Numbered from the stretch's first letter, positions 1-8,851 are shown. The stretch: 64,000 nt of DNA from Gordonibacter faecis (GCF_030077735.1 NZ_JASJEU010000013.1:62001-126000), one strand, 5' to 3'. The notes: a model not told the origin generated them from the letters alone. Numbers and translations are program-made.

Positions 1-212
1 TGAATGTGGAGTTGCCGGCAGAGTATTTCGAAGCGGTGGATCATCTACGCTATGAGGCTGCTGATGTGGTATATCACTTGCTGGTGGTGCTTGAGCGCTA
101 CGGCATTTCGCTCGACGAATTCGCCGCTGAACTCAACACGAGAATGACCGAGGAAGAACGCCCCACAGGTGGCGTTCGACTGTATGATGAGTACGTTAAA
201 AGGGGTAAATAA
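1..212 (+). CDS. hisE: Phosphoribosyl-ATP pyrophosphatase (HisE), C-terminal part
   Basis: The reading frame is open to the left edge of the window, so only the last 70 or so residues are present. They contain the helical HisE signature EAADVVYHLLVVLERYG, part of the all-alpha NTP pyrophosphohydrolase fold whose acidic residues bind Mg2+. HisE removes pyrophosphate from phosphoribosyl-ATP in the second step of histidine biosynthesis in the cytosol. Its stop codon overlaps the glmM start by one base (TAATG), which suggests translational coupling. A fused HisI domain upstream cannot be excluded because the start lies outside the window. Confidence 0.8.
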   Translation, partial: NVELPAEYFEAVDHLRYEAADVVYHLLVVLERYGISLDEFAAELNTRMTEEERPTGGVRLYDEYVKRGK

Positions 213-1546
213 TGGCGCGTTTGTTTGGAACCGATGGCGTGCGAGGTGTGGCGAACACGCAGTTGACGTGCGATTTGGCGTTTAAGCTGGGGCAGGCGGC
301 CGTGGCGTTTCAGGGGCGGACGATCCTGGTGGGCAAGGATACGCGCCTGTCGGGCGACATGCTGGAGTCGGCCGTGGCGGCGGGCATCATGTCCATGGGC
401 GGCACGGCGCTGCTTGCGGGCATCATTCCCACGCCAGCCATTGCGCTGCTCGTGCGCGAGCTTGCCTGTGACGGCGGTATTGTTATCTCGGCGTCGCACA
501 ATCCGCCGGAGTACAACGGCATCAAGCTGTTCGACGCGCAGGGCTTCAAGCTACCCGATGCAGTGGAGGACGAGATTGAGGCCTTCGTCGCGGCTGGTGG
601 AGCGTCTGGCGACGATCTGCCGGCGGGGGATGCTGTAGGTGTGGCGCTGCCGGTGGAAGACGCGAGCGAACTCTACATCGCGCATGCCGTGGCCACTGTG
701 GCCGACGAAGGCATCGACTTCACGGGCCTAAAGGTGGCGCTTGACGTGGGTCATGGGGCCTCGTGTCTCACAAGCCCGGAGGCGCTGCGTCGCTTGGGCG
801 CCGACGTCACGGTTATCAACGAGGAATTCGACGGTACTGACATCAACGTGCAGTGCGGCTCCACGCACCTTGAACCGCTGCGTCAGCAGGTGGCGGAGAT
901 TGGCGCTGACGTGGGTATTGCGCACGACGGCGACGCCGATCGCGTCATGCTGGTGGATGCCGCAGGCAACGAGATTGACGGCGACGTGGTGGAAGCCGTG
1001 TGCGCCATCGACCTCAAAGAGCGCGGCCTTCTGACCGGCAATACCGCCGTGTCCACGGTCATGTGCAACCTGGGGCTCACGCACGCCATGCGCGATGCGG
1101 GTATCGACCTCATCCAGACGAAGGTGGGCGACCGCTACGTGCTGGAGGCCATGCGCGAGGGTGGATTCATCGTAGGTGGCGAACAGTCCGGCCACATGAT
1201 CTTCCTGGAGCACAACTCCACCGGAGATGGCCTAGTCACCGCGTTGCAGTTCTTGGCCGCGTGCAAGCGCGCCGGCAAGTCGGTTCAGGAGGCCACGTTG
1301 GTTATGACGCGCTTTCCGCAAACGCTCATCAACGTGAAGGTGGCCGACAAGCACGCCCTCGAAGGTAACGCCGCCGTGGCCGAAGCCGTGGCAACTGCCG
1401 AGGCTGAGTTGGGCGAAAATGGCCGCGTGCTCATCCGCCCGAGCGGCACCGAGCCCGTCGTGCGCGTCATGGTAGAAGCCGCCAGCGCCGACGAAGCCAA
1501 CCGCCACGCCACCGCCATAGCCAAGGTCGTCGAACGCGAGGTGTAG
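212..1546 (+). CDS. glmM: Phosphoglucosamine mutase
   Basis: This 444-residue protein, the usual length for the family, converts glucosamine-6-phosphate to glucosamine-1-phosphate for UDP-GlcNAc and peptidoglycan synthesis. The N-terminus MARLFGTDGVRG is typical. The phosphoserine loop SASHNPPEYNG lies near residues 93-102, the Mg2+ loop DGDADR near 237, the sugar-binding GEQSGH near 320, and the phosphate-binding RPSGTEPVVRV near the C-terminus. All catalytic motifs are intact. It starts on the ATG that overlaps the hisE stop. A strong hairpin terminator follows 50 bases after the stop. Confidence 0.97.
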   Translation: MARLFGTDGVRGVANTQLTCDLAFKLGQAAVAFQGRTILVGKDTRLSGDMLESAVAAGIMSMGGTALLAGIIPTPAIALLVRELACDGGIVISASHNPPEYNGIKLFDAQGFKLPDAVEDEIEAFVAAGGASGDDLPAGDAVGVALPVEDASELYIAHAVATVADEGIDFTGLKVALDVGHGASCLTSPEALRRLGADVTVINEEFDGTDINVQCGSTHLEPLRQQVAEIGADVGIAHDGDADRVMLVDAAGNEIDGDVVEAVCAIDLKERGLLTGNTAVSTVMCNLGLTHAMRDAGIDLIQTKVGDRYVLEAMREGGFIVGGEQSGHMIFLEHNSTGDGLVTALQFLAACKRAGKSVQEATLVMTRFPQTLINVKVADKHALEGNAAVAEAVATAEAELGENGRVLIRPSGTEPVVRVMVEAASADEANRHATAIAKVVEREV

Positions 1547-1559
1547 CTTCTCCCCGTAC

Positions 1560-1870
1560 GCGAAAAGTCTGACGCGCTATGCGCTGCCAAACACTCCAAA
1601 AGCCCTCGTCATCCCACCTATGATGACGAGGGCTTTACATATGCAATAAACCTAACTGCACTCTCGCGCTCAAAAGTGTGACGCGCTTCGCGCTACTGAT
1701 GACGCCAGGATGTTATGTCCTCCCTACCACCATGACGAGGGCATGTTCTCCCATGGTTAACGTGCTTGTTTGGTAACCTGCGTAGGGATGCTCTCCAGAG
1801 CATCCGCTCCGTCGTAGGCGGAGAACTCCTGTTGACCTGCGCTTTCGCTCAAAAGGTCACGCGCAACCCC
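1560..1870. repeat. Diverged intergenic repeat, copy 1
   Basis: The 328-base spacer between glmM and the LuxR gene contains no credible gene. It holds a 28-base block (1672-1699, AAAAGTGTGACGCGCTTCGC...TACTGA) found identically at 5146-5173. Further diverged matches follow in the same order: CCCTACCAC, CGAGGGC, GGTAACCT-CGTAGGG, and a 'GGCGGAGAA / GGTGGAGAA' stretch. A weaker related block AAAAGTCTGACGCGC starts at 1564. The pattern suggests a dispersed intergenic element of which the window holds two old copies. Confidence 0.6.
1599..1636 (+). terminator. Terminator of glmM
   Basis: Perfect 14-bp inverted repeat (AAAGCCCTCGTCAT / ATGACGAGGGCTTT) with a 10-base loop, flanked by A and T runs, 53 bases after the glmM stop. 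The symmetrical A/T flanks could let it act in both directions. Part of it (CGAGGGCTTT) recurs in diverged form in the next spacer copy near 5207. Confidence 0.8.
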
Positions 1871-1874
1871 TCCC

Positions 1875-2654
1875 TCATTCATGCACATTCACCAGCGAAT
1901 ACAACTGTACGCGGTTGTTTACGCGCATCTTTTTGTACGCGTTGTAGATGTGCTTCTTCAGCGTGCCCATGGAGATGCACAGTGTGTCGGCTATCTCGCG
2001 GTCGTCAACATCTGAGGCTATCATCAGCACAATTTCGCGCTCGCGGCCGGTCAGGCCGAAGCCGTCAATCGCCTTTTCCTGTTGGGCGGTTCGCAGCGAG
2101 CGTTGCGGGTCTTCCAAAGCCAGCAGCGTTCCCAGTTTCAGGGCAATGTGCGGCGCCAGCGTCGTTTGAATGAACACATCCTTCGAGCTAAACTCTCCGG
2201 CTTCCTTCGAGTTGAACAGCGAAATGTTCCCCACCATGCGCGCGTTGTGTACCAGGTAGGATCGCAGCGCGTAGTGGATGCCCTGCTTCGCGTAAATCTC
2301 GCGATAGAGCCTGGTCTGAACCCGGTACTCCTCGGGCAAGAGGTCGCCGTCCCGGAACGTTTCCGTCTGGCATGGAATGTTGGTGCCGGTGAAGATGGGG
2401 TCTGAGTTGTAATCGCCGTTCAGGAATTCGTCGAAGAACAGCGCTTCCATGCCTACCGCGTAGGGGCGCCCGTAGTGTGGAATGGTTCCGCCGCTCTCTT
2501 CCGCCACAAAGATGGTGCCTTGCGTACAGGGAATCAGCAGGCACAGGCACTCCAGCGCTTCCTTTTCCAGCAGCTCAACGCTTTCGACGGAATTGATGCG
2601 CAACACCGCATCCAGCATGAAACGCCAGTCCCGCTCGAACACCTTTTCCTCCAT
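1875..2654 (-). CDS. LuxR-type DNA-binding regulator
   Basis: The C-terminal 65 residues form a GerE/LuxR helix-turn-helix (LTGREREIVLMIASDVDDRE, then a recognition helix around MGTLKKHIYNAYKKM). The N-terminal part, about 190 residues, has no receiver aspartate pattern and looks like a GAF/PAS-type sensor. I chose the ATG at 2654 (259 residues, MEEKVFERDW) because AAAGGGAGGGG lies just upstream; the frame runs open further to 2822 without a better start. It is divergent from the nitrilase-type gene at 3068, which is a plausible target. The ligand is unknown. Such stand-alone LuxR regulators are common in Eggerthellaceae (family knowledge). Confidence 0.85.
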   Translation of the reverse strand: MEEKVFERDWRFMLDAVLRINSVESVELLEKEALECLCLLIPCTQGTIFVAEESGGTIPHYGRPYAVGMEALFFDEFLNGDYNSDPIFTGTNIPCQTETFRDGDLLPEEYRVQTRLYREIYAKQGIHYALRSYLVHNARMVGNISLFNSKEAGEFSSKDVFIQTTLAPHIALKLGTLLALEDPQRSLRTAQQEKAIDGFGLTGREREIVLMIASDVDDREIADTLCISMGTLKKHIYNAYKKMRVNNRVQLYSLVNVHE

Positions 2655-3067
2655 GGATGCCCCTCCCTTTGTGCGCGGAAATCCAAGCGCGCCAGCGCGT
2701 CTTGGCCGTGTCCGGCAGGGCTTCCCCATGTCCCCGCACCCTTCACCGGACCTCGCACCTACCGCTTGCGCGGTATACCCCGAAGATGCGCCCGGTGTCT
2801 GGCTGTGTGGTGCGCTTAGCATACGCTTTCAGGTTGTCCCACGTCAAACGCGCCCATGCGGGAGAACGCCCCGCGCGCCGCCTTGCGCACGCGCCCAGCG
2901 CGCCCCAACCACGCCTCAACACGTCTTCCCTAAAAACGGTAGGCAACGCGCATATAAATGCACCCAACGCTCCATTGTTTTCGGTAGTTCACTCTCTCTA
3001 GACTAGCGGCAAGGTGTTACCCAACACGGGAGCCCAACACGGGACCGAGAGCAAAGGAGCATCCACC
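2655..3067. promoter_or_regulatory. Divergent intergenic region, LuxR gene / hydrolase gene
   Basis: 413 bases between two divergently transcribed genes, so both promoters must lie here. The part next to the hydrolase gene (2940-3010) is AT-richer (CGCATATAAATG, TTCACTCTCTCTAGACTAG) and is the likeliest promoter site. I see no clear operator and no credible small gene. Confidence 0.45.
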
Positions 3068-3970
3068 ATGGTAAAGATCGCAACCGTTTGCATGGCCGCC
3101 GACCCGCGGGATAAGGTGGTGAACCGCAACAACATGATTGCCTACATTGAGAAGGCCGCCGAGCAGGGCGTCGACCTCATCGTGTTCCCGGAATCGATTC
3201 TTACCGGCGTAGGCACGGTGGGCATGCAGCAGTTCAATAGCGAAGACAAGCTGGCTATTCAGAAGATGGCGGAACTGGTGCCTGAGGGCGAGTCCACGCA
3301 AATCTTTGTTGAGTTGGCGAAGAAGTACGACATGTACATTTGCTGGGGTATGGCCGAGCGCAACCCGGAACGCTTCGATGCCACACACAACGTGTCGGTG
3401 CTGGTGGGCCCCGAAGGCTACCTGGGTAAATACCGCAAGGTGCACCTACCTCTGTGCGAGCGCTTGTATCACTATCCCGGCTTCGGCGACTATCCGGTGT
3501 TCGACACGCGCATCGGCAAAATTGGCTTGGAAATTTGCTACGACAAGTGCTTCCCCGAGGTGTCGCGCACGCTGGCGCTGAAGGGCGCGCAGATCATCCT
3601 TGGTCCCATCTGCTGGCCGAATATGACCGGCTCGTTGGATGACCCCGATCACCTGGTGCATGTCACGTTCAGTCATGCGCGCGCCATGGAGAACATGATC
3701 TTCTACGTCGATGCTAACCACTGCGGCCCGCACATGGGTGGGCACAGCCAAATTGTTGGCCCGAATCCGGGACAGCTGCTGGCCACGACGGGCTTCGACG
3801 AGGGTATGGCCGTGGCTGAGGTGGACATTGAGGGGGAGATGAATCGAGCGCGCATTTTCTCGATGGGTGGCTCTGACTTGCTGCGCGACCGTAAGGCGGG
3901 CACGTACGGCGAAGTGACGAAGTTCAACGAGTTTAACCCCGTATGGGGCGGCCGGGTCGGCGAAGAGTAA
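3068..3970 (+). CDS. Carbon-nitrogen (nitrilase superfamily) hydrolase
   Basis: This 300-residue cytosolic amidohydrolase has the complete nitrilase triad: Glu42 in VFPES, Lys124 in KYRKVHLP, and Cys157 in EICYDKCFPE. These act on amide or nitrile bonds through a thioester intermediate. The start at 3068 follows GCAAAGGAG; an upstream in-frame ATG at 3014 lacks a ribosome site. The second cysteine four residues after the nucleophile, and the branch (N-carbamoyl or aliphatic amidase-like), do not let me name the substrate. It is divergent from a LuxR regulator, and the next gene downstream encodes an EamA exporter. Confidence 0.9.
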   Translation: MVKIATVCMAADPRDKVVNRNNMIAYIEKAAEQGVDLIVFPESILTGVGTVGMQQFNSEDKLAIQKMAELVPEGESTQIFVELAKKYDMYICWGMAERNPERFDATHNVSVLVGPEGYLGKYRKVHLPLCERLYHYPGFGDYPVFDTRIGKIGLEICYDKCFPEVSRTLALKGAQIILGPICWPNMTGSLDDPDHLVHVTFSHARAMENMIFYVDANHCGPHMGGHSQIVGPNPGQLLATTGFDEGMAVAEVDIEGEMNRARIFSMGGSDLLRDRKAGTYGEVTKFNEFNPVWGGRVGEE

Positions 3971-4085
3971 GGACGCACGCGCGGTAGGGGCGTGGTGCGA
4001 ACGCGGATGGTGAAGGCGCAGGCCCTCTCGCCACGGCAGGATGTCGGAGGTGCGGGAGGGATTGCGAAGGGAAAGCGAGGTTGTG

Positions 4086-5060
4086 ATGGCGTGGACGGCA
4101 AGCGGAACGGCGAAGGTGATTGGGTCCCTCGCGGCGTTTTTCGCGGGAGCGTCGTTCGGATTGGGAGGCGCGGCCAGCCAGATTGTGGGGGCGCAGGGCT
4201 TCTCCATCATGCACATCACCGCCATTCAGTACGTGTGCGCGGCGGTGATTCTGGGCGTGTTGGTGCTGGTGAAGTACCGCCCGCATATGAACGCGAAGGA
4301 AGTGGCCAGCCTGTGCGGCGTCGGTGCGCTGAGCGTGCTTTCCAACCTATCGTATTACCTGGCCATTGACCTGTTGAGCGTGGGCCAGGCGGTGGCTATC
4401 CAGTTCCAGTACGTGTGGATTGTGGTGGCCATTCAAAGCGTTGTGGAGCGGAAGCGGCCGAGCGCGTGGATTATTGCCGCTACCGTGCTGGTGCTGTTTG
4501 GCACGCTGTTTGGAAGCGGGCTGGTGGATGAGGTGATGACGGGCGCGGGGTCGCTGTCCTTCGACCCGCTGGGCATTGTGTTTGCGGTGCTGTGCGCGTG
4601 CTGCTATGCCGGGTTCATTTACCTGAACGGCCGCGTGGCGACGGAGCACCAGCCGGTGACGCGCACGTTTTTCATGATGGTGGCGGGTTCGGTGATTATG
4701 GCGTTTGTGGCGCCGGACTTTTATACTGGCGGGTGCGATGTGGTGGGGCTGCTGCCGGGCGGCATCGTGATGGGTCTGGTTATGGGTGTGATTCCGTGCG
4801 TAGGCCTGGCGATGGCGACGAAGCGTCTGCCGGGAGGCATCGTGGCCATTTTGTCGGCCTCCGAGCTACCGGTGGCCGTGCTGGCAGGCTGTCTACTCCT
4901 GGGCGAGCAAGCGACACCGCTGACGATTTTCGGCGTAGTAGTGATTTGCGTGAGCATAGTACTGTCCCAAATGGAGGAACTAAAAGCCACACGAGCAGGA
5001 GCAGTCGGGGATGCGAGCGGGGGAGCGCTAGCCGATGCAGCAACGTCCCCAAAAGCGTGA
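4086..5060 (+). CDS. EamA/DMT-family transporter
   Basis: A very hydrophobic 324-residue protein with about ten membrane segments arranged as two EamA repeats (roughly residues 8-145 and 160-300), as in drug/metabolite transporters of the inner membrane. Motifs such as AIQFQYVWIVVAIQSVVER and VIPCVGLAMATKRLPGG fit the family. I prefer the ATG at 4086 to the in-frame 4041 start because it begins just before the first membrane segment and has AAAGCGAGG upstream. The substrate is unknown. The stop codon lies inside the first unit of the repeat array that follows. Confidence 0.85.
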   Translation: MAWTASGTAKVIGSLAAFFAGASFGLGGAASQIVGAQGFSIMHITAIQYVCAAVILGVLVLVKYRPHMNAKEVASLCGVGALSVLSNLSYYLAIDLLSVGQAVAIQFQYVWIVVAIQSVVERKRPSAWIIAATVLVLFGTLFGSGLVDEVMTGAGSLSFDPLGIVFAVLCACCYAGFIYLNGRVATEHQPVTRTFFMMVAGSVIMAFVAPDFYTGGCDVVGLLPGGIVMGLVMGVIPCVGLAMATKRLPGGIVAILSASELPVAVLAGCLLLGEQATPLTIFGVVVICVSIVLSQMEELKATRAGAVGDASGGALADAATSPKA

Positions 5061-5173
5061 CACCTTGCCGCGGGAAAAAGTGTGACGCACAAGCCACCGT
5101 CTGCGCCCCTAAAAGCGTGACGCACAAGCCACCGACTGCGCCCCTAAAAGTGTGACGCGCTTCGCGCTACTGA
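5051..5173. repeat. Tandem AAAAGYGTGAC repeats, period 25-35 bp
   Basis: Four units each beginning AAAAG(C/T)GTGAC start at 5051, 5076, 5111 and 5146. The second and third are almost identical over 35 bases (…GCACAAGCCACCG(T/A)CTGCGCCCCT). The fourth is the 28-base block also present at 1672-1699. The first unit supplies the stop codon of the EamA gene. Confidence 0.75.
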
Positions 5174-5488
5174 ATACGCCAAGAGATGACCGCTTTCCCT
5201 ACCACTACAACGAGGGCTCTTTCATATACGATAAATCTAACTAAAAAGGTAACCTTCGTAGGGGTGCTTCATGAAACTCCCTCTCCGCCGAAGGTGGAGA
5301 ATCCGAGCATGATCTGCATTTTCGCGCTTCGAGCGAATGGCGCTCTGGAGAACGCCGCTACGGAGATTATCTCTACTGTCAATCAATGCCTACAGGCCAG
5401 TCTGCCCGCGTCATAAAGTTGGGGTAGGTGGTGGGACATTGGCTTATTAGACACCGCGTAAGCGCGTCACTCTAGTGGAGCCATGTAG
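5174..5488. repeat. Diverged intergenic repeat, copy 2
   Basis: Continues the similarity to the 1626-1860 spacer: CCCTACCACTACAACGAGGG, CATATACGATAAATCTAACT (compare CATATGCAATAAACCTAACT at 1638), GGTAACCTTCGTAGGGGTGC and a matching GTGGAGAAT stretch. No credible gene lies in these 315 bases. Confidence 0.5.
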
Positions 5489-5668
5489 GCTGGGGGGGGG
5501 GGTGGGGTGGGTTCTTGGCGCTTCTGAACACTGTCTTCTTCGCGCCCGAAGGGCGCATGCTAAAGCATGTAGGAGCGCAGTGCACGAAAATGTCCTTCCG
5601 CGCGATGCGTGAAAGGACATTTGAGCAGCGGAGCGGCGCGCCAAGAACCCTCCCAAACCCCCCAGCCG
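5489..5668. mobile_element. Structured inverted-repeat (MITE-like) element
   Basis: A segment of about 180 bases bounded by imperfect inverted repeats. The core of the left arm, GGGTTCTTGGCGC (5509-5521), pairs perfectly with GCGCCAAGAACCC (5638-5650). The outer parts are G-rich on the left (including a run of 11 G at 5492-5502) and C-rich on the right (CCCCCCAGCC). Inside are small hairpins GCGCCCgaaGGGCGC and ATGCtaaaGCAT, and a larger one pairing AATGTCCTT (5588) with AAGGACATT. There is no coding capacity. The call is based on structure alone. Confidence 0.45.
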
Positions 5669-5717
5669 GACAGGTTGAATCCTCTCATCAATTTTTCTCG
5701 CCTATCAGTGGCTTTAG

Positions 5718-5742
5718 TCTAGTATATGATCATGTCTAGTAT
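5718..5742 (+). promoter_or_regulatory. Direct repeat TCTAGTAT x2 before the ABC importer operon
   Basis: TCTAGTAT occurs at 5718-5725 and again at 5735-5742, 17 bases apart, followed by TATACTGAG, 35 bases before the start of the substrate-binding protein gene. The spacing places both copies about two helical turns apart in the promoter zone, as for a regulator site or overlapping promoter elements. Confidence 0.4.
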
Positions 5743-5778
5743 TATACTGAGGCGCAGAACGAGAAAAAGGAGGGCTTT

Positions 5779-6924
5779 ATGAGCATATCGCGTCGTTCAT
5801 TTTGTGCACTTTCTGGGGTTGCGGCGGCCACGGCTTGTTTGGGGCTGGTGGGGTGCGGCGACGGAAAGGCACCTCAGGCTGAACCAGCCAACCAGGATAA
5901 CCAAACTGCGCCAGATGCCATCGCCGCAGACTTCCGTGAGCAAGGCAAAGGCCAGCACTTGGTGGTTGGCCGTCGCGGCAAGCTGTTCAAGATTGCACCG
6001 TCCGTCATTGCCGACAAGCTGGGCTACTTCGCGGAAGAGGGGTGCGATGTCGAGTTCCAGCAGGTAGAACTCGCGGAAGCGTTCGCCTCGCTGGCTACGG
6101 GCAACCTGGATGTCATGCTGATGGGCGTGGTGCAAACCTGCGAGTACATCGCAAAGGGCACGCCGATGTACATGTTTGGCGGCACGGTGCTCAACGGCAC
6201 GGAGATTCTTGCCACGGACGCTTTCGACACGCCGCTCAACGCGCCCGAAGATTTCAAGGGCCTGCGCATTGGTTTCCAGCGGTCGGAAACGGGTCAGATC
6301 CACTTCCGCGCGTGGCTCAAGCAAGCGGGCCTCGACATTGAAGGCGGCGACGTCACGTTCATTCCGCTTGACAATGAGCAGGCAAACGTGGAGGCCACGC
6401 TCAAGGGCGAGGTTGACTTGTGCCTGGTCAACAACGCGTTCGGCTATATCAACAGCGAGCGCGGCATCAAGGTGGTGGGCGCGGTGCCCAACTTCACGGG
6501 CGATTACCCCTGCTGCCGCCAGAATGCCTCCGAGAAGGCGTACAAGCAAAAGTTCCGCTCGCTTGTGGATTTCGAAATTGCTATTCTGCGCGGTTACCAG
6601 GTGTTCAAGAACGATCCGGATACGGCAATTCCCCTGATGGTGGAATACTCCGAACAGAGCGAGGATTACGTGCGCGCCGCCCTGTACGGCTCCGACACCT
6701 ACGAGGCGGTCATGAACCTGTCGCCCGACCCGTGCCGCAACGCGGTCATCGATTTCTACGAGTCGCTGAAAACGGTGGGCACCATCGACACGGCCGCTCC
6801 GCCCGTGGACGACTTCGTGGTCACCGACGTGTACCGCGCGGCGCTCGACACGCTGATGGAGCGCGAACCCAACGAACAGGTTTGGAAAGACCTCGACGCA
6901 CTCTACCGCCAGAACGACGAATAG
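5779..6924 (+). CDS. ABC importer substrate-binding lipoprotein, NMT1/SsuA type
   Basis: This 381-residue exported protein binds the substrate of the importer encoded by the next two genes. The N-terminus carries a twin-arginine motif (SRRSF, residues 4-8) and a lipobox (LVGC, Cys26), so it is probably a Tat-exported lipoprotein. After a polar linker the NMT1/THI5-like fold begins (VGRRGKLFKIAPSVIADKLG, then GNLDVMLMGVVQ near 112). This family binds sulfonates, taurine, nitrate or pyrimidine precursors; the exact ligand cannot be read from the sequence. A good ribosome site (AAAAAGGAGGG) precedes the ATG. Confidence 0.9.
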   Translation: MSISRRSFCALSGVAAATACLGLVGCGDGKAPQAEPANQDNQTAPDAIAADFREQGKGQHLVVGRRGKLFKIAPSVIADKLGYFAEEGCDVEFQQVELAEAFASLATGNLDVMLMGVVQTCEYIAKGTPMYMFGGTVLNGTEILATDAFDTPLNAPEDFKGLRIGFQRSETGQIHFRAWLKQAGLDIEGGDVTFIPLDNEQANVEATLKGEVDLCLVNNAFGYINSERGIKVVGAVPNFTGDYPCCRQNASEKAYKQKFRSLVDFEIAILRGYQVFKNDPDTAIPLMVEYSEQSEDYVRAALYGSDTYEAVMNLSPDPCRNAVIDFYESLKTVGTIDTAAPPVDDFVVTDVYRAALDTLMEREPNEQVWKDLDALYRQNDE

Positions 6925-6987
6925 GTATCATAGGGAATGCCCGCCAGATGCGGGCATTCCTGCAAGTTGGCGAGAGGGCGAGGTGGC

Positions 6988-7845
6988 ATGGGGGCGATAC
7001 GCATCGAGTACGTCTCGTTTTCGTACGACGATGCCCTGGGGGCGCGACCTGCGGAAACGGCGGAGCTCACTCTGGACGATATCAGCTTGGAAATTCCCGA
7101 CGGGCAGTTTTTGTGCCTGATTGGGCATTCCGGCAGCGGCAAAACCACGCTGTTGCGGCTGCTTGCGGGCCTGAACCGGCCGCGCGAGGGGCGCATTCTC
7201 ATCGATGGTGTGCCTGTGAAGGGGCCGGGACTCGATCGCGCGGTGGTGTTTCAGAACTACGCGCTGTTCCCCTGGATGACCGCGCGCGGAAACGTGGAGT
7301 TCGGCATTCAGCAGGCGAACAAGGAGTTCGGGCGCGGTTTGTCGAAAGCGCAGGTGAAAGAGCTTGCTACGGAGTATCTTCAGCGGGTGGACATGCTGGA
7401 GGCCGCAACAAAGTACCCGTATCAGCTGTCGGGCGGCATGCGCCAGCGCGTGGCCATTGCCCGAGCGCTGGCCATCGACGCCGACATTTTGCTGTTCGAC
7501 GAGCCCTTCGGCGCGCTGGACGTGAAGACGCGCTGCTCGCTGCAAAAGCTTATCGACCGCTTGTGGCGCTCCGGCGAGCACCGCAAAACGGTGGTGTTTG
7601 TGACCCACGACATTGACGAGGCCATTCTGCTGTCCGACCGCGTGGTGTTCATGCGGCGCGGCGAGCTGGTGGCCGACCGCAGGGTGGACGTGGCGCGTCC
7701 GCGCTCGTCGGCCATACTGGTGAACGATGAGCGGGCCCGCACGCTCAAGGAGGAACTGACGGAACTCTTCTACCTGGATGGCCCCGAGGAAGAGCCGCCC
7801 GCCGAGCTGGATGCGCTGCCGCGCGGGGAAGTGGTGCTGCCATGA
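6988..7845 (+). CDS. ABC importer ATPase, SsuB/TauB type
   Basis: A 285-residue ABC ATPase with Walker A GHSGSGKT (residues 46-53), Q-loop FQNYALFPW, signature LSGGMRQR, Walker B ILLFDEPFG and switch histidine in FVTHDIDEA. It energises uptake with the binding protein upstream and the permease downstream. I use the ATG at 6988 (MGAIRIEYVSF), preceded by GAGGGCGAGG, rather than the in-frame ATG at 6937, whose peptide is unlike the family. Its stop overlaps the permease start (ATGA), which indicates an operon. Confidence 0.93.
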   Translation: MGAIRIEYVSFSYDDALGARPAETAELTLDDISLEIPDGQFLCLIGHSGSGKTTLLRLLAGLNRPREGRILIDGVPVKGPGLDRAVVFQNYALFPWMTARGNVEFGIQQANKEFGRGLSKAQVKELATEYLQRVDMLEAATKYPYQLSGGMRQRVAIARALAIDADILLFDEPFGALDVKTRCSLQKLIDRLWRSGEHRKTVVFVTHDIDEAILLSDRVVFMRRGELVADRRVDVARPRSSAILVNDERARTLKEELTELFYLDGPEEEPPAELDALPRGEVVLP

Positions 7846-8768
7846 AGGGCCTCGTGAACAAGCAGTTTGTTGCCGCCCACGCGTTGCTTGCGGTGCTGGT
7901 GCTGGTTGTGGTGGCCCTGCCCAACCAGAAAATGGTGGACGTCACCTATTACCCGCTGCTGGTGGCCCTGGCCGTGATGGAAGTGCTGTATTTGGTGGTG
8001 TTGCTGAACAAGCGCCGCCGTGGCATTCGCACGAAGGGGCCCACTGACATCATTATGCTGGTATGGGCGCTCATGTTGGCGTGGGAGCTGGCCTCCACGA
8101 AGTTTGCGCTCACGCCGAACGTTTTGGTGCCCACGCCCGAAGAGGTGTTTAACGTCTTCGCCACCAGCTACAATACGCTGCTGGCGAACGTGGTGTCCTC
8201 CACCACGTTGTTGCTGGCGGGGTACTTCGCGGGCATGGCGCTGGGTGTGGTGTTGGGTATTGTGTGCGGCTGGATTCCCCGGCTGCGCGAGATGTTCTTC
8301 CCCATCGCGAACGTGATGGCGCCCATTCCGCCTACGGTGTTCGCGCCGTATTTGGTGGTGCTCATGCCCACGTTTCGTGCGGCGTCGGTGTGCATCATTT
8401 TGCTGGGCGTGTTCTGGCCGCAGTTTCTCAACATGGTGTTGCGCGTGTCGTCGCTCGACCCGCAGTTGCTGGACAACGCCCGCGCGCTCGGCGTGCGGAA
8501 CCTTACCATGATCACGCGCATTATCTTCCCGTATGTGCTGCCGGGCGTGCTGCAAAGCCTGCGCGTGTCGCTGACCACGGCGTTTCTCATGCTGACGTTT
8601 GCCGAGATGATAGGCGCGACGGCGGGCATCGGTTTCTATATTACAAACTCGAACATTTACGCCAACTACGCGGCGGTGATCGCGGGCATCATTGTGTGCG
8701 GCATCGTGGTGACCATCCTGAGCATGCTGACGGCCTGGATACAACGCCGCTTCACCACCTGGCGGTAG
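7842..8768 (+). CDS. ABC importer permease, SsuC/TauC type
   Basis: A 308-residue inner-membrane protein with a BPD_transp_1 domain (about residues 100-300). The EAA-loop region appears as LDPQLLDNARALGVRNLTMI, the coupling site to the ATPase. The start overlaps the ATPase stop by four bases. The N-terminal 80 residues add two extra hydrophobic segments before the conserved permease core. With the two genes upstream it completes a sulfonate/nitrate/thiamine-precursor type importer. Confidence 0.92.
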   Translation: MKGLVNKQFVAAHALLAVLVLVVVALPNQKMVDVTYYPLLVALAVMEVLYLVVLLNKRRRGIRTKGPTDIIMLVWALMLAWELASTKFALTPNVLVPTPEEVFNVFATSYNTLLANVVSSTTLLLAGYFAGMALGVVLGIVCGWIPRLREMFFPIANVMAPIPPTVFAPYLVVLMPTFRAASVCIILLGVFWPQFLNMVLRVSSLDPQLLDNARALGVRNLTMITRIIFPYVLPGVLQSLRVSLTTAFLMLTFAEMIGATAGIGFYITNSNIYANYAAVIAGIIVCGIVVTILSMLTAWIQRRFTTWR

Positions 8769-8851
8769 GGAAGCGTTCGGCTGCGGGTTGCGAGGTGTGG
8801 GTACGCGGGCGCAGGCTCCGGGTTGCTGCGCGGGAGCTCGCACCCTGCGGG

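Noticed and set aside
5051..5173. CRISPR array
   Set aside because: The units are adjacent near-identical repeats without distinct spacers, and no cas genes are present.
5186..5416. 76-codon ORF in the spacer after the EamA gene
   Set aside because: It lies inside the diverged intergenic repeat and has no ribosome site or motif.
7770..8843. 357-codon His-rich leftward ORF
   Set aside because: Shadow of the ABC permease gene in a GC-rich region; its composition (His/Arg/Gln) is typical of antisense frames.
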